Of a DNA stretch of 64,000 bases, positions 28,860-41,296 are shown one piece after another (position 1 is the first letter of the stretch; every line of letters begins with the position of its first letter). The stretch comes from Trissonchulus latispiculum (taxonomy: Eukaryota; Nematoda; Enoplea; Enoplida; Ironidae). The stretch covers positions 44,414 to 108,413 of the forward strand of contig JASAND010015646.1 of assembly GCA_030248195.1 (NCBI GenBank). Direction: 5' to 3'. The position numbers and the translations under genes are program-made. Under the pieces are notes generated by a model, which had not been told where the DNA came from, made no database searches, and was given only the letters and a program-made list of their open reading frames with translations.

Positions 28860-29330
28860 TCAACATTGAAAGCTCAAATCTTCCATACAATGGTTTTCTG
28901 GCACGGAGAATCGATTCCCACAGTCAGTTTTACCGTCAGACCCACCCATCTTGCTGGGCTGGCTCCACTTTGCCGTCGGGAGGGTCAAGTCGGAAACCGC
29001 TTCCTGGAGGTCCATAGTAGGGTCTACCTGGCCTCTCAAAACTTTGTCTATAGGGGTTTTCTGGTGTGCCCAGCTCATTCCCGGTATCCGTTTTGCCGTC
29101 CGACGTGTCTATATTGCTGGGCTGGTTCTACTTTGCCGTCGGAAGAGTCAAGTCGGAAACCGCTTCCTGGAGGTCCATAGTAGGCTCTACCTGGCCTCTC
29201 AAAACTTTGTCTATAGGGGTTTTCTGGTGTGCCCAGCTCATTCCCGGTATTCGTTTTGCTGTCCGACGTACCTATTTTGCTGGGCTGGTTCTACTTTGCC
29301 GTTTGAAGGGTAGTCGGGTGGGAGGGTCAA
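28860..29330. repeat. 163-bp tandem repeat, about 2.5 units
   Basis: GTCGGAAACCGCTTCCTGGA occurs at 28989 and 29152. CCCAGCTCATTCCCGGTAT and TTGCTGGGCTGG likewise repeat. Frames over it are repeat artefacts. Confidence 0.85.
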
Positions 29331-30075
29331 ATGGTCGAAAATAAAGTTTCTCAAAAGTGGTCAAATTTGGTATCAAATGAAAGCCCTAAGTGAGCTCAGC
29401 AACTTTTGCCATAGAACTGCGTACCCAAAGTGGCTGTAGAGTGCTGTGGTGGGGCGGGGCTGGGTTTTTTTTGCGCCACAAACTGCGAAATTGCGCAATT
29501 TTTTTCTGAAATACGCAAAAAATTTTGGGCCGTTGCGCCACAGTACGCAAAAATTTTGAGCCAAAATATGCTTAAAAATGCGATTTGGAGTCAAAAATTT
29601 TAAAATTCTCCTAATTTTTGTTGGGGGCTGCCGCCCCCAGACCCCCGCCTTGTGTGTACATTTGCTTATTTGAGATTACTCCAAAACTTTGTGGTTGTTC
29701 GTTGTTGATGCTAAAGCGTTGCATTGTATCAGCTGTGTTTTGTTTTCCACTAATTCAAAAGTGCATTTGCAAAATTGTTTGGGGCATCAAAGCATTTTAT
29801 ACAATACATCAAGTGCAGGAACCCTACGTTGATTAAAAAATGAAAATTGCAGCTGTAAGATCTATATAATCTGTTCAGCTCTACGAAACTTCCTCGCACG
29901 TGGCCGCACAATTTTCTTGGAACACACGAAAATGGACGGTTTCTGAATCAACTATTTATTAATTTCTTGAAGTTTTTAACTACAAAAGGCATTCTTGAAA
30001 AATTTTTGCGCCTTCGGCGCATCTACGTAATTGTTCTTATTTCGTTCCCAGCTTTAACATTATCGCTCTTTCTTC
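29331..30075. other. MITE debris with GGGGGCTGCCGCCCCC hairpin
   Basis: 29345-29410 carries the TGGTATCAAATGAAAGCCCT module shared with other repeats; 29617-29645 the GGGGGCTGCCGCCCCCAGAC hairpin. No gene. Confidence 0.5.
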
Positions 30076-30083
30076 AGCGTATC

Positions 30084-31263
30084 CACTAGCGTAGATACGG
30101 GGGGGGGGGGCGGGGGGGGGCGGCCGCCCTCCCCGAAATAATGGCTTTGCCCCCCGGAAAATTTGGGCAAAAGAAAAATTTTACGCCCGCGCGGAGCGCG
30201 GGCGTTTGACTTTATTAGAAACATGAACAAATTGTACATTAATGCTTCAAATTAGCTCAACATTGATGCATTTTCTATACCATTAAAAAATTTTCGCGCC
30301 TCCTGCGCGAATTTTGTCTATATATTTAGATTGTCAAAATTATTATTTTTCATTAAGCATGCTAGCAACGGAGTTGTGACAGAACGCAACGCTCTTCCGG
30401 GTCATGTTTTCTTCGCGTGTAGGGTCGACTGGTTCCCAACATCATCAGCCTTGGCACAATTGGTTGATATGATCAGAATACGCAGTTCTTAATGGGAGCA
30501 TCTTCATAGTTTGAGTTTTCAGACAGACAGTTTAAATGTAGAAAATAGCAAATAATGGTACAAAATGTTGTTAGATAATTGATAAATCATTGTAAAGAAT
30601 TAAAAGTTTCAATAGCGTTTAGTGGCGAAATTTAAAAATTTTCTCAACTTCTGGGGGGCTCTGCCCCCCAGACCCTCCGTTTGGGGGTTTACGGTTCCCT
30701 TTTCAGTTGTAACAAGTAGACAACATGAACCAAAAAAGACTTGAATTTATATGACAACTTGCAGTATTATACGCAGTGTGCATGTAGTTAGTATGCAAAA
30801 ATAAAATTTTTCTTCCCCCCAGGGTATTTTTTAGGGATTTTTTTCCGGGGGGGGGGGCTTCCCGGGCCCCCTTGCCCGGGGGGGGGGAAGAAATTTTCGG
30901 GGGGGGGGGGAGTGTTTTTTTGCCAAAATGAGCCAAAAAATGGTAGTTGTTGGCGTATTTTGCAGGGTGAAACACAAAAAGTTCTCAAAAATGCCAGGAT
31001 TTAAGGTATAAATAGCCATTTTTACAAAAAAATCTCCGGCGAAGCCGGAAAATTTTTGAAAATGTGACCATTTTTGAAAAAATGTAGACCTCATTAAGGG
31101 GGCAGACCAAAATCCCGGGGGGGAGGCGATTTCGGGGGGGAAGGCATTTTCGGGGGGGAAGGTCAATTTCGGCCCCCCCCCCTGTAAAAAATACCCTGCC
31201 CCCCCCTCAAAAATCCTCGGTCAAAACCGCCCCCCCTGAAATTTTTTTGTACCTACGCTACTG
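30084..31263. mobile_element. hAT-like element, 1.18 kb
   Basis: Termini CACTAGCGTAGATACGGGG and (inverted) GTACCTACGCTACTG, with perfect 8-bp duplication AGCGTATC at 30076-30083 and 31264-31271. Non-autonomous, with no transposase frame. It contains the nested element 30820-31198 and GC hairpins (CCCGCGCGGAGCGCGGG at about 30185). Confidence 0.87.
30820..31198. mobile_element. CAGGGTATTTTTTA MITE nested in hAT-like element
   Basis: CAGGGTATTTTTTAGGGA at 30820 faces TGTAAAAAATACCCTG ending at 31198. Interior with CTCCGGCGAAGCCGG and long G runs. Target duplication hidden in flanking C runs. A second copy is at 34970-35516. Confidence 0.75.
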
Positions 31264-31920
31264 AGCGTATCCGTCTCTGATCTTTCTTTAATAACGACAA
31301 TGTTAAATAATCAAAGTACGTTGTAGTTATTTATGTCGAAAGCAAGATAGTGAAATCGCGAAAAATGTTTTTCAGAAGACAAATTTCTTGCGAAAACACA
31401 CTCACAGTTCCGAAGTCCAATTTTCAACAAATTCCTGCTGATAAATGTTTCATATATTCTATTGAAGCACTTTCGCGCTAAGAATTGCGTAAAATGTTCT
31501 AAGGCCCCTCTCTGGCGTGGCAAAACGATAAATTAAGCATTTAAAATGCTTTAAAACGTTAAATAAAGTATAAAATAACGCAAAAATCGGTTTTTTGAGC
31601 GAAAACAGGCGTGGCGCAATTTTTTTCCAAATTACGCAAAAAATTTTGGGGCACTGCGCCACGGACCGCAAAAAGTTCGGACGAAAAAAAACACAGGGGC
31701 GGGGTATGGACTTAGGCGATTTTGGGTCAAAAATAAAATTTTCCAAAAGTGGTAAAATTTGGTATCAAACGAAAGCCCTAAGTGAGCTGAGCAACTTTTG
31801 CGGTGTCGGATTTATGCCTTTCTCAACCGGAATTTACAGGATAGACATAGGCCCAAACACACATATTATCCCCTTTTGTGCGGAGCATTTTTGTTACTTG
31901 TTGTTTACTTTACGAGGTGT
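31264..31920. other. inter-element sequence
   Basis: No gene. 31740-31800 carries the GGTATCAAACGAAAGCCCT module; 31610-31690 resembles 29480-29545 (TTTTTTTCCAAATTACGCAAAAA type). Confidence 0.4.
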
Positions 31921-32141
31921 ATTACGTACAGGGGCGCACCCAGGATTTTGAAAAGGGGGGGGCGTCGAGCCGGAAAAAATTTTTTGCCTTCGCCAGACAT
32001 GTTTACGCGGGGGGGGGGGGTTGCGAAGTTTTCAACAAAGAGTTCGTTTTGGGACCCACAAAAATGACGAGATTTAGGAGTCGTCTGAGGACGACGCGGG
32101 GGGTCTGGGGGGCGGAGCCCCCCAGAAGTTGAAAAAATTTC

Positions 32142-33135
32142 GGGTCTGGGTAAAACCCGGCTCCGGCCCCGGCCCCAGTCCGGCGCACACAGAGTTTAAT
32201 AAGTGGGTAAAACCGGCGCACTTTATAGCGTAAATTCTTATGCAGTGTAACAGAGATGTATGTGTAATTACGCATATGTGTAAAGATTGGAGGCATAGTT
32301 TTGAGTTTTATACTTTACAGTGTGTTACGCAATCTTTTCTAGCTATTTTGTACTAGTTCATGGTTGGTACTTATGAAAATAAATAGTTTTGAGTGATAAG
32401 AAGTATATTTTGTAAGAACCGATTAAAAAGCTTCAAATTAATTCAATACTATTAATTCCCAAGACATTCCTAAAGTTTAAAAAATTTAAGTTTTACGTTT
32501 TCCAAGGGGGACATTATGGAGAACCGGAAAATTTTGGTATGTCTTATCCCCCCATAGTAAAATTTACAAGTGAATAATTTTTGAATTTTAAAATTTAAAT
32601 TTAAATTTATCGTCATTTCCTTTATTTGGTGTAACTATGTCTGCAAAATTTCTTAAATGCTTTTTTAATTACGTATATATATACGTATATATAAATATTG
32701 TTTCTAAATATTGTTTCAAATTGTTTTAAAACTTCGTGATGCATGGTAAAAATAAATTCAAAACTTTTGCTATGCATTTATTTTATTAAATGCAAATGTT
32801 TCATTAAACGCAATGTATAATAAAAATATGTAATTGCATGACGTAACCGTGAAAACATCATAATGAAAACAAAACAATGCGTATATATACTTTTCCATTG
32901 TTGCAAGAGATTATATGTACGTACTGTTTGCATTATCGTAAGTTATACGCAAATACAATGTATTCTGTACTTGCATGCATAACACGCACGTGTTTAATTG
33001 CGCCGGGTTTTCTAAACATTGGGGCCGGGTTTTACCCTGCGCCGGGGCCGGAGCCGGGTCCGTGTTGTACCCACCTAAAACAAGTGCATGCGCCGGGGCC
33101 GGGGCCGGAGCCGGGGCCGGGTTTTACCCACACCC
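32142..33135. mobile_element. nested MITE with GGGTAAAACCCGGC ends
   Basis: GGGTCTGGGTAAAACCCGGC faces GCCGGGTTTTACCCACACCC (19 of 20 complementary). Flanks AAAATTTC and AAAATTTT, 7 of 8. Subterminal GGGGCCGG/CCGGCC arrays at both ends; AT-rich middle. Confidence 0.75.
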
Positions 33136-33309
33136 AAAATTTTTGAAATTTTGAAAAAAGCCGTAATGGAAATCTTTAAGAAGATTTCAATAAAAGTTGA
33201 GAAATTCTTTGACATAATAGCAAAATTTGTATTAGAAAGCTTGAAAAGATTTGAATAAAAAGCTCTGCGAGGTGCATTGTTAAAATTTTAAATTGTTAAA
33301 ATCGATATA

Positions 33310-33740
33310 GAATAGTGCCGCAGGCGCGAAAAATTGAAAAACGACGTAGAAAAGCAGGCACGCACTTTTTTGAAATCGAGATAGAAAAGTACGTACTGCA
33401 GCCGCGGAAATTCAGTAAAATGGAGGTAAAAAAGCGCCGCAGGTTCCAAAACGTTGTAATCGTTAATACATATATAATAGCGCCGCAGGCGAGAAAAATT
33501 TTTAAATTCAGTTAGTAAAAGCGCGTTGGCCCGACAAATTTTAAAAATTCAGTTAGAAAAACTTGCCGCAGGCTCGAAAAATTTTGCATCAGTTAGAAAA
33601 GTGCCGAAGGCGAGAAAAATTTTAAAAATGATAGAAACCAGCTTTGCGCAGCCGAGATAGGGAATGTACTGGGATAAAAATCGGAAAGAAAACCGTCGCC
33701 GAAAAGAATTCCCTCCTTCCGCCAAAATCGCGATAGAATA
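33310..33740. repeat. degenerate short tandem repeat, GCCGCAGGCGCGAAAAATT
   Basis: About eight or nine imperfect units of roughly 40-60 bp centred on GCCGCAGGCG(C/A)GAAAAATT and often followed by TTCAGTTAGAAAA. Confidence 0.65.
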
Positions 33741-34699
33741 GCGTCTTGCGGGAGGAAATATATAGTAATATTCTGTTAGGAACTACAAACATAAACATTG
33801 CGCTCATATGACATTTTTACCGGTTGCGTGGTTAGGGGTGGCGCTAGAAAATTTCAATTTTTGCTTTCTCCTCCGTAAATGTTTTATGCATCCAACCGCT
33901 AGTCGGACCAACAAAAGCAACAAGAGGGGGGTCTGCAGTTTCTGTGTTTTTTTTTGCGAAAAAAACTGCGATATTCCGCACTTTTTTTGAAAATTCTGCA
34001 ACTTTTTTCGGAGCTCTGCGTAAAGTTCCGCAAAAAATTTTGTCTCTGAGTAGACATTTTCAGTTGTCTCAGATGAGAAATAAACGTGTTTCTGATACTT
34101 TTTGAAGAAAAATTTCAAAAAATTTCGCGCCTTCGGCGCGTATTTCTATATACGTAGACACCTTTCAATCTTAGCTGAGTTAGAATGCCTAGTGACAGCT
34201 ATTCAATGAAATTCTTTTAGCCTTGAAACCATAACATACCATAATTTTAAACAATTATTAACCTATTAGCAGTTTGCTTATATCTTAGGATTTTACTGAC
34301 AGTCGAAACTAAACTTTTGAGTATTTCCACACTAAGGATTTTCCTCGGCTTTACAAAATTTTCTCAGCTTCTGGGGGGCTCCGCCCGAGACCCCCGCGTC
34401 TCTTCACTATTAAGTATACTTGTAAAACGCGCTTATACATCTTCGACTTTCGAAAAATAGTTATAACTTGGTTAATACCATACGTTAAATATTAAAAATG
34501 TGTTTAAATACAGCCAAATTACTAAAATTCATTAGTTATCTTTAAAATACTAAAAAATTAGTATTTCGCAATTTTTTGCGAAATTCCGCAAAAAATTTTG
34601 GAGGACTGCGTAAAAGTGCGCAAAAAGTTTCGACGAAAAAAAAACACAGGGTCGGAACCCCCAAAACCCCCCCCCCCTGGGTGCGCCCATGATTACGTA

Positions 34700-34969
34700 C
34701 CTACGAAAACCACAGACCAAGCCTAGCAGAACCGTCAAGGTATACCGAAGTCACCCGGAGTTAATTTTACAGTGTTGTCTGCTGAAAAAATTAATTCCTG
34801 TAATCAATACTGAAACCTTTGTAACCGCTTGTGTAAGTGCGCACTAAAAGGTGGGCTATTGAATATGTTGAAAACGGCTTCTATGCATGCAGAAACATGA
34901 AATAACACAGCTTTTCGAATATTGGTGAGATTTGGGGTGACCGGAGAAATATGGAAAAAACCGGAAAAA
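34700..34969. other. short inter-element gap
   Basis: Nothing recognised. Confidence 0.4.
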
Positions 34970-35516
34970 AGGGTATTTTCCGGAAATCCCCCCGGGATTT
35001 TGGGATTTCCCCTTAATGAGGTCAGGCCCGCACCCAGGATTTTTAAAAGGGGGGGTCCAAGGTAAAACGCAACGGGAGGTCTGGGGGGGCTGAGCCCACC
35101 AGAAGTTGAAGAATTTTTGCATTTTTGCCCAAAAACAGTACATTATACGTTTATTTCTTGCAAAAAGTACATTATCGCGCCGAAGGCGCGAATATTTTTT
35201 AAAAATAGCTATTTTTGCAATAAAAGTAGCAAAAATTTTCCATGTTGTCATCCCAAAAAGGGGGGTCTAGACCCCTTAAACCCCACCCTGGGTGCGGCCT
35301 TGAGGTCAACATTTTTTTAAAAATAGTCAAATTTTCAAAAATTTTCCGGCTTCGCCGGAGATTATTTCGAAAAAATGGCTACATTTAGCTTAAATCCTGG
35401 CATTTTTGAGAACTTTTTGTGTTTCACCATGCCAAATACGCCAACAATACCATTTTTGGCCGATTTTTGCAAAAAATCTACCCCCCCCCCGAAAAAAATT
35501 CCGAAAAAATACCCTG
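34970..35516. mobile_element. GGGTATTTT...AATACCCTG MITE, second copy
   Basis: Same interior phrases as 30820-31198 (AATCCTGGCATTTTTGAGAA, CACCATGCCAAATACGCCAA) and right terminus AAAAAATACCCTG. Interrupted by the hAT-like MITE at 35025-35300. The LINE endonuclease resumes immediately after it. Confidence 0.7.
35025..35300. mobile_element. hAT-like MITE, 276 bp, nested
   Basis: GGCCCGCACCCAGGA faces CCTGGGTGCGGCCT; perfect 8-bp duplication TGAGGTCA at 35017-35024 and 35301-35308. Contains CGCGCCGAAGGCGCG. Confidence 0.87.
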
Positions 35517-36300
35517 CTACTACAGCGGCCCAACAGACGGAAGTGGTCAACAGGGTGTCGGTATTGCCATCAGCTCGCGCTTTGAGCACATCCTTTTGGA
35601 ATTCACACCCGTCTCAGCTGGGGTTGCGACAGCTCGCATAGCAACAACACCCTTTCCAACTACAATAGTAAGCTGCTACGCTCCAACGAATGCTGCTGAC
35701 GACCAAACCAAGGATGAATTCTATCAATTGTTAAGTGACACTGTCAGTGAAGTCCCCCGAAACTACTTCCTGCTACTGCTTGGTGATCCAAACGCTACCA
35801 TAGCCCAAAATTTACCGTTGAAACTTGCATTGGTGGTCACTCCATTCGAGTCAGGAACGACAACGGCGACCGCTTGATTTCTTTCCTCTGCCACCATCGC
35901 CTCTTTGCTGTAAACACAGCGTTTCGTCACCGACGACGCCACCTAGAAACATGGGCCTCGAACGACGGCTCGACGAGGAAAATCGACTTCGTGTGCCTAC
36001 GACAACAGTGGAAGTCATCAGCTGTAGATTGTCGCTCCTACTGGGGAACGTCTCTGCAGTCGGACCATGCTGCCAAGGGCGTATCCAGGGGGAGGGTTTT
36101 GGGGGTTGAAACACCCTCCTCTTGGATTAACTTTTATCAATATATGTATACTCCATTACAAAAAGTGCAAATTTTTGTCAAAACCCCCTCCTTTTCAGTA
36201 AATTATAGTTAAAACCCCCTCATTTTCAAAATCCTGGCCTGCATGCTGTTGTAGTCTGCACACTGCAACTTCGCCTCTGCAAAAAGAAGCCATGCCTCCT
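35517..36300 (+). pseudogene. RTE-like LINE, endonuclease continued
   Basis: Endonuclease blocks in order: GSGQQGVGIAISSR, SCYAPTNAADD (about 35675), LLGDPNATI (about 35775, the Gly-Asp-x-Asn block), then after a frame change KIDFVCLRQ and SDHA (about 36060). After the MITE at 36074-36241 the frame resumes with HAVVVCTLQLRLCKKK. Frame changes near 35810-35880 and two insertions make it non-functional. Confidence 0.75.
36074..36241. mobile_element. hAT-like MITE, 168 bp, in LINE endonuclease
   Basis: CAAGGGCGTATCCAGGGGG and AAAATCCTGGCCTG ends; flanks CATGCTGC (36066-36073) and CATGCTGT (36242-36249). Removing it aligns the SDH block with its downstream sequence. Confidence 0.8.
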
Positions 36301-36304
36301 TCTA

Positions 36305-36615
36305 GTAAAAGTCTCGGTCTCGGACCGAGACCGGAAAATTTTTGAAAACATCTAATTTCGGCAAAAATATGAAATCAATGTTACGAAAATTGACTAACGA
36401 GGTGCGGAAACCGTATGTTTATGTGTTAAATCCCCTAATACTAAATCTAAGCCTCAAATACTGGAAGAAACTAAGTTTAAGCTAAAAATTGCTAGTCTCG
36501 GTCTCGCCCAAAAGCCGAGACTCGGCCAGTCTCGGTCTCGGTCTCGGTACCCTGGTCTCGGTCTCGTTCTCGGTCTCGGTCTCGGTGAAATCTCGGTCTC
36601 GCCCAACCCTGTCTA
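36305..36615. mobile_element. GGTCTCG-array MITE, left end unclear
   Basis: Tandem GTCTCG/CGAGAC hexamers at both ends around AT-rich filler. The right end reads CTCGCCCAACCCTG, an hAT-like terminus. The left terminus is degenerate and no duplication is readable. Confidence 0.6.
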
Positions 36616-37845
36616 CGCGTTACGCCACGGAAAAATTAAACGACCCGTGCAGGAACAGTTTCAAGTGGAACTTATGAACAGATTTCAGGTACTCTGACAG
36701 AGACATCGAAGACCTATGGGGCGCCACCAAAGAAATCATACAAGAAATCGCTTCTCGCTGCTTGGCTACTACGATTCGACGAGGAAATGACTGGATCTCC
36801 CCGGACACTTTGAATCTGGTGGAGCAGCGCAGGCACATCTTGTTGGCGCCACAGCGAAGGGAACTTTCAACACAAATAGCAGAAAGCATGGCCACGGATA
36901 AGAATGCCTATTGGAACGAGCAGGCAGAGGCAATGAATAAGGCCACGAGACATTCTGGTAAACTGTTTAGGACTATGCGGGAAGTATCTGGCAAAAGATC
37001 GGCTATTAGTGAAATAATCCGAGAAACTGATGCATCCATCATACGCAGTTTCCAAAGGCGAAACGAGCGCTAGTCAGAACACTTCCAGGCTCTCCTAAAC
37101 CGTCCCTGCCCCACTCAGCCACTTTTTGACCTCCCTTTCGATGGCTTTTTGGATATCTCCACCACCGTACCCACAGAAAGCGAGGTGCGGAAAGCTATAG
37201 GCTCCTTGAAATCGTCAAGTGCTCCAGGGGAGGACGGTCAAAATGCCAGTATGCTTAAAGCCGGGGACCAGCATTTTGGCGCCAGCTGACACGGCTCGTC
37301 GAGAAGATCTGGATGACAGAAGACTGGGCTTATTCTAGGCATTTTTTCTTGGGGGTGCTTCTTGGGGGGCCCCCCAAAAGTTCGAGGGGCGAGGAATTTT
37401 GGGGGGGCGAAAATTTTTCTAAAATTATGCTAAAAATAGCGCTATTTTTCTGGCATGTACTGTAAAAGTTGATTTTTATTACAAAAATAAGCAGATTTAG
37501 TGTTAAAAAAGGCAAAAAATAAAAATCTCCGGCGAAGCAGGAAAATTTTTGAAAATGTGGCCTTCTGAGCGATTTTTCAGGGCAAAATTTGGTACCAAAA
37601 GGGGCACCCACTTTTGGGGGGAGCGATTTTGGGGGGGAACGATTTGGGGAGGGGCGGGTGTTTATGGGGGGGCCCTCCCAGTAGAATAAGCACAGGAAGA
37701 ATTCCCCTCTGACTGGAAGAAATCTGTTTTGGTACCGCTACGTATTTAAGAAAGGTAGCAAAACAGAATGCAAGAATTACAGGGGCATTTCTCTACTGGA
37801 CGTCGCCTACAAGGTCGTAGAGGCCATAATTCTGGATCTTCTTCT
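36616..37845 (+). pseudogene. RTE-like LINE, linker and start of reverse transcriptase
   Basis: Reads RDIEDLWGATKEIIQEIA, then a basic alpha-helical linker (36762-37072), a stop at about 37072, and the RT entry block VPTESEVRKAIGSLKSSSAP followed by GEDGQ. A MITE at 37324-37695 splits the EEFPSDWKKSVLVPL block, after which SKTECKNYRGISLLDVAYK gives the next RT motif. It is cut at about 37845, where another LINE begins in opposite orientation; the catalytic RT motifs are therefore absent. Confidence 0.78.
37324..37695. mobile_element. CTGGGCTTATTCTA MITE, copy 2, in LINE RT
   Basis: Ends CTGGGCTTATTCTA and TAGAATAAGCACAG; 5-bp duplication GAAGA at 37319-37323 and 37696-37700. Interior with CTCCGGCGAAGCAGG hairpin remnant, C and G runs. 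Interrupts a recognisable RT block, which fixes its borders. Confidence 0.9.
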
Positions 37846-40800
37846 TCTTCTCTCCGGGCACCAATGGTCTTCCCATTATATCAGGCGGTCTCCGTAGAAA
37901 CGCACTCCCTCAGAAAATTTGCCACCCTGACAGGATCAGCGGCAAGCATCCCAGTTTCGGCCCCAGTACCCAAGGTTTGTAGACGGATTTGGGTAAGGGC
38001 AGGGCATTTCTCCAATAGGTGTTGTGGGGGTTTCTTCTGCTTCTCCGCACCGAGGACAAAGAGGACCCCGGTTGTCCAGGTTGAAGCGATGTCTGTAGGA
38101 GGCCAGATAGGGGCAGTGGCCGTGGGAGCGAAGCTGAGCTAAAGTTCTGCGCTCCAAACGGCTCAGACCAATTTCCTCGTCTCGCCTTGCCCCCAGTGAT
38201 AGTTCAAAGTTTCCGCGCTGGCTAACTGACTGTTTTCAAGTGTCAGTCATAGTTCTGACAATGACCGCCTTGGCCGTTTTAAGGTCTATAGGGACATTGT
38301 CTTGGGCCAGTCCGGATCCGGTTTTGGCAAGCTGATCGACCTGTTCATTTCTGTCTAGGCTACATTGGCTTGGCACCCCACTGGAACCGGACAGTTTTCC
38401 CGGCAAAACTAGGCGACTGGAGATGATTCCAAATTTCCAAGCCAGTCAGGTCCTTCTGATTACTGTGGCCAGTTGCAAGTCTGTCAACGGCCGACCTGGA
38501 GTTAGTGCAGACACGGATCGAGTTCATCCGACGACAGTCATCCGAATCCGCTACCCAGGCAAGATGAAGAGCAGACCTGATAGCCTTCATTTCAGCAGAA
38601 TAGCTGGAACAGAAAGATCCTGTGACCAAAGCAAGCGTTTCTGTCCGGTTTTCAGCAACAAAGTCCAGGATCACCCCAGCTCCACCGTTCCGGTTTCCGC
38701 CGACGGCAGACCCGTCGGTCCAAATTATAAGGCCAGCAGGTGGGAGCGCTTCCAGGGTCTCCAGGGCCATGGACAGTTTCCGCTGGGCGCTATCCGTTTT
38801 CCGAACAGTCCTGATGAGATTGTTGTGGAATTCGGCACAGACTACCTGCTGCAGCCATGGTGGAGGAGCCGGAGGCGGGAGTGGCTCTCTCGGGACCGTG
38901 TCCAGGCCAGCAGCCTCGACAGTCTCCAGGGCGCAGGTACGCCATCCTGTGAGGGATTTGAGGCACTGCCTGACTTGGCTGGTAGCAACTGCCCGAGTTG
39001 GGTTGTCCGGGGCTGTACGTAGAGATTTCTCGTAGGTGATTGCAGCAAGCTGATTTTTCTGATAGCTGTGGGTTGCAGATTTCCTTCCAGCAAGAGGCAG
39101 TCAGTAGTTGTTATCTTTGTACATCCGGTGATGATTCTAGCAGCTTCGTTTTCAATGGTGGACAGCCTTTTCAGATTGGATTTGGTTGTGTATGGAAGCC
39201 AGGCTGATTCCAGAGCTGATCTAATGAAGCCCAGATATGAGGTCCGGAGGGTTTCTCGCTGACACCCCCAAGTGGTACCGCTGAGGACTCGCAGGGTGTT
39301 GATCCTTTTTTGAGCCTTGTCATAAGACTGCGGACATGGGCGGTGAAGCTGAGAGTTCTGTCGAAGGTGATCCCAAGGAATACTGGTGTTGGATTGAATG
39401 GCAGATCTTGGCCACCAAGACTGAGTCTTGGTATATATTTGGCTTCGCCAGGATCCTTTGAGAAGAAGGCAACCTCGCATTTGGATACATTGATATCCAT
39501 TTTCCATTTCACTGCCCAGTTATGGAGGTGGTCTACGGCATTTTTTAGGCGGGCCGCCGCTAGGTCAGCTGAGCTGTCACTTGTCCACAGAGCGAGATCA
39601 TCAGCGAATAGGGAGACTCTGACTCCCTGCGGTAGATCAGACGTTATGTCGTTTAGGAATAGGAGGAAGAGCAGTGGCGAGAGCACGCCACCCTGCGGAA
39701 CTTCAGCAGTCAGCCTTCTAGATCTACCAGTGATTCCATTGATCATGACGGAGGCTCTTCTGTCCGATAGGAATTCCCTGATCCAGCGGAGGACGCATCC
39801 AGGAACTTGAAGTTATTTCATTTTCTATAGGAGTGCAGGGATCCAGACTCTGTCAAAGGCACGGCTGAAATCGATGAGACTTAGTACCGTCCGCTTGTTA
39901 GGCTTGGCTTGGAGATCATCTGCAACAGTTTGGGCAATTCGAAGCACCTGGTCTTCGGTGGATCTATGGCGACGGAATCCGGCTTGCCAGGGTGATAGCT
40001 TTCCGGACGTTTCGAGCCAATTTTCAAGCCTGTTCTTGATAAGCCGTTCCAGAAGTTTGGCGATGCAGCTAGTTAGACTGATGGGGCGGTGGGAGGATAT
40101 CTGGTCCGCAGGCTTGCCCTTCTTCAGAATTGGTACGATGACTGCCTTGCGCCAGACAGCTGGAACGGATCCGCTTGACCACGACTTGTTGAAGATGGTC
40201 AATAAACAGTTTAAGCCGTCCGGAGGCAGATGGGTCAGCATTTCGTTTGTAATCAGGTCAGGTCCAGCAGCTTTCCGGGGCTTCAGCGCCCTCAGACCTT
40301 CCGACAGCTCGGACAGACTGAAAGGAGCACATATCCCGGCAGAGGTATGGTCCAGACGGCATCTTTATTTCACACATCTCCATTTGGCATTTGGGATTTG
40401 TACCGAATGCTATTCTGTTGGTGTGAATAGTAGGGCCTATGGGCGAACAAGTGCAATCATAGAGGTGGGTCCACAGTACTCCTCTTGATACTTTTGCGCA
40501 CATATACATTACGTATACGTATATTTGCGTGTCTTTTGCACTTGAACTGATATATCACTGTGGGGCGGTTGTTCATTCCATTCCCTTGATCCCTTGATAG
40601 ACCTTGGCCTGCCGTCGGTCTTGTTTCTCCAAGTTGAGTTTGCTGACCTGTCGATAGATCTTCATGACTGCATTTGCTCTGTCCTTGTTGCCCGTAACAA
40701 GCTTTTCTCCGTCCCTGATTCCTTCGCCAGGTGGAGCTCTAGTCCGATTGCCATTTATCGCCCCCAGGACTTGCCAGACGCGTCTAGGGTCAGAGTGAGA

Positions 40801-41296
40801 GTCCAGTTCGCTGGCGAACGACTGCCAGGCAGCAGCCTTTTTCTTCCAAACCAGAGATCGGACTCGGTCTGCTTTTTTCCTCCAGACTGGTCTCAGCGAG
40901 GGATCATTAAGGGCCTGGTTTCTGGCGTTTCTAGCGACCCTTAGGAATGGCTTTAGCAGCAGCACGGAGAATTGCTGCAGTAAGCAGCTTCTGCATGGCG
41001 TTGACTGACTGCTGGTCGGCAGGATTTACGGAGGCAAGATCTTCCGCAATCAGCCTCTTGTACAAAGTCCAATCAGCTTTTGGGAAGATCCATTTGGCTG
41101 GGTTGTGCAGCATTTCATCCGGACAGTGCCTGCCAAGGATCATTTCGGATACAATAGGCAGGTGATCTGACCCGAGATCTTTTCCCAGACGCCAAGCAGA
41201 TCTATCAAATTGGCTGGCGTGACAGATGGTGACGTCAGGAGCAGTGGCACTGCCGGCACCAAACGGTAGTCGGGTAGGGTTTCCGTTGTTCAGAAC

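Larger units (their letters stand above)
31929..34691. mobile_element. hAT-like element, 2.76 kb, with nested copies
   Basis: Termini CAGGGGCGCACCCAGG and (inverted) CCTGGGTGCGCCCATG, with perfect 8-bp duplication ATTACGTA at 31921-31928 and 34692-34699. No transposase. Inside are the nested MITE 32142-33135, a degenerate short tandem repeat at 33310-33740, and GC hairpins (GCGCCTTCGGCGC at about 34125, CTGGGGGGCTCC at about 34370). Confidence 0.88.
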
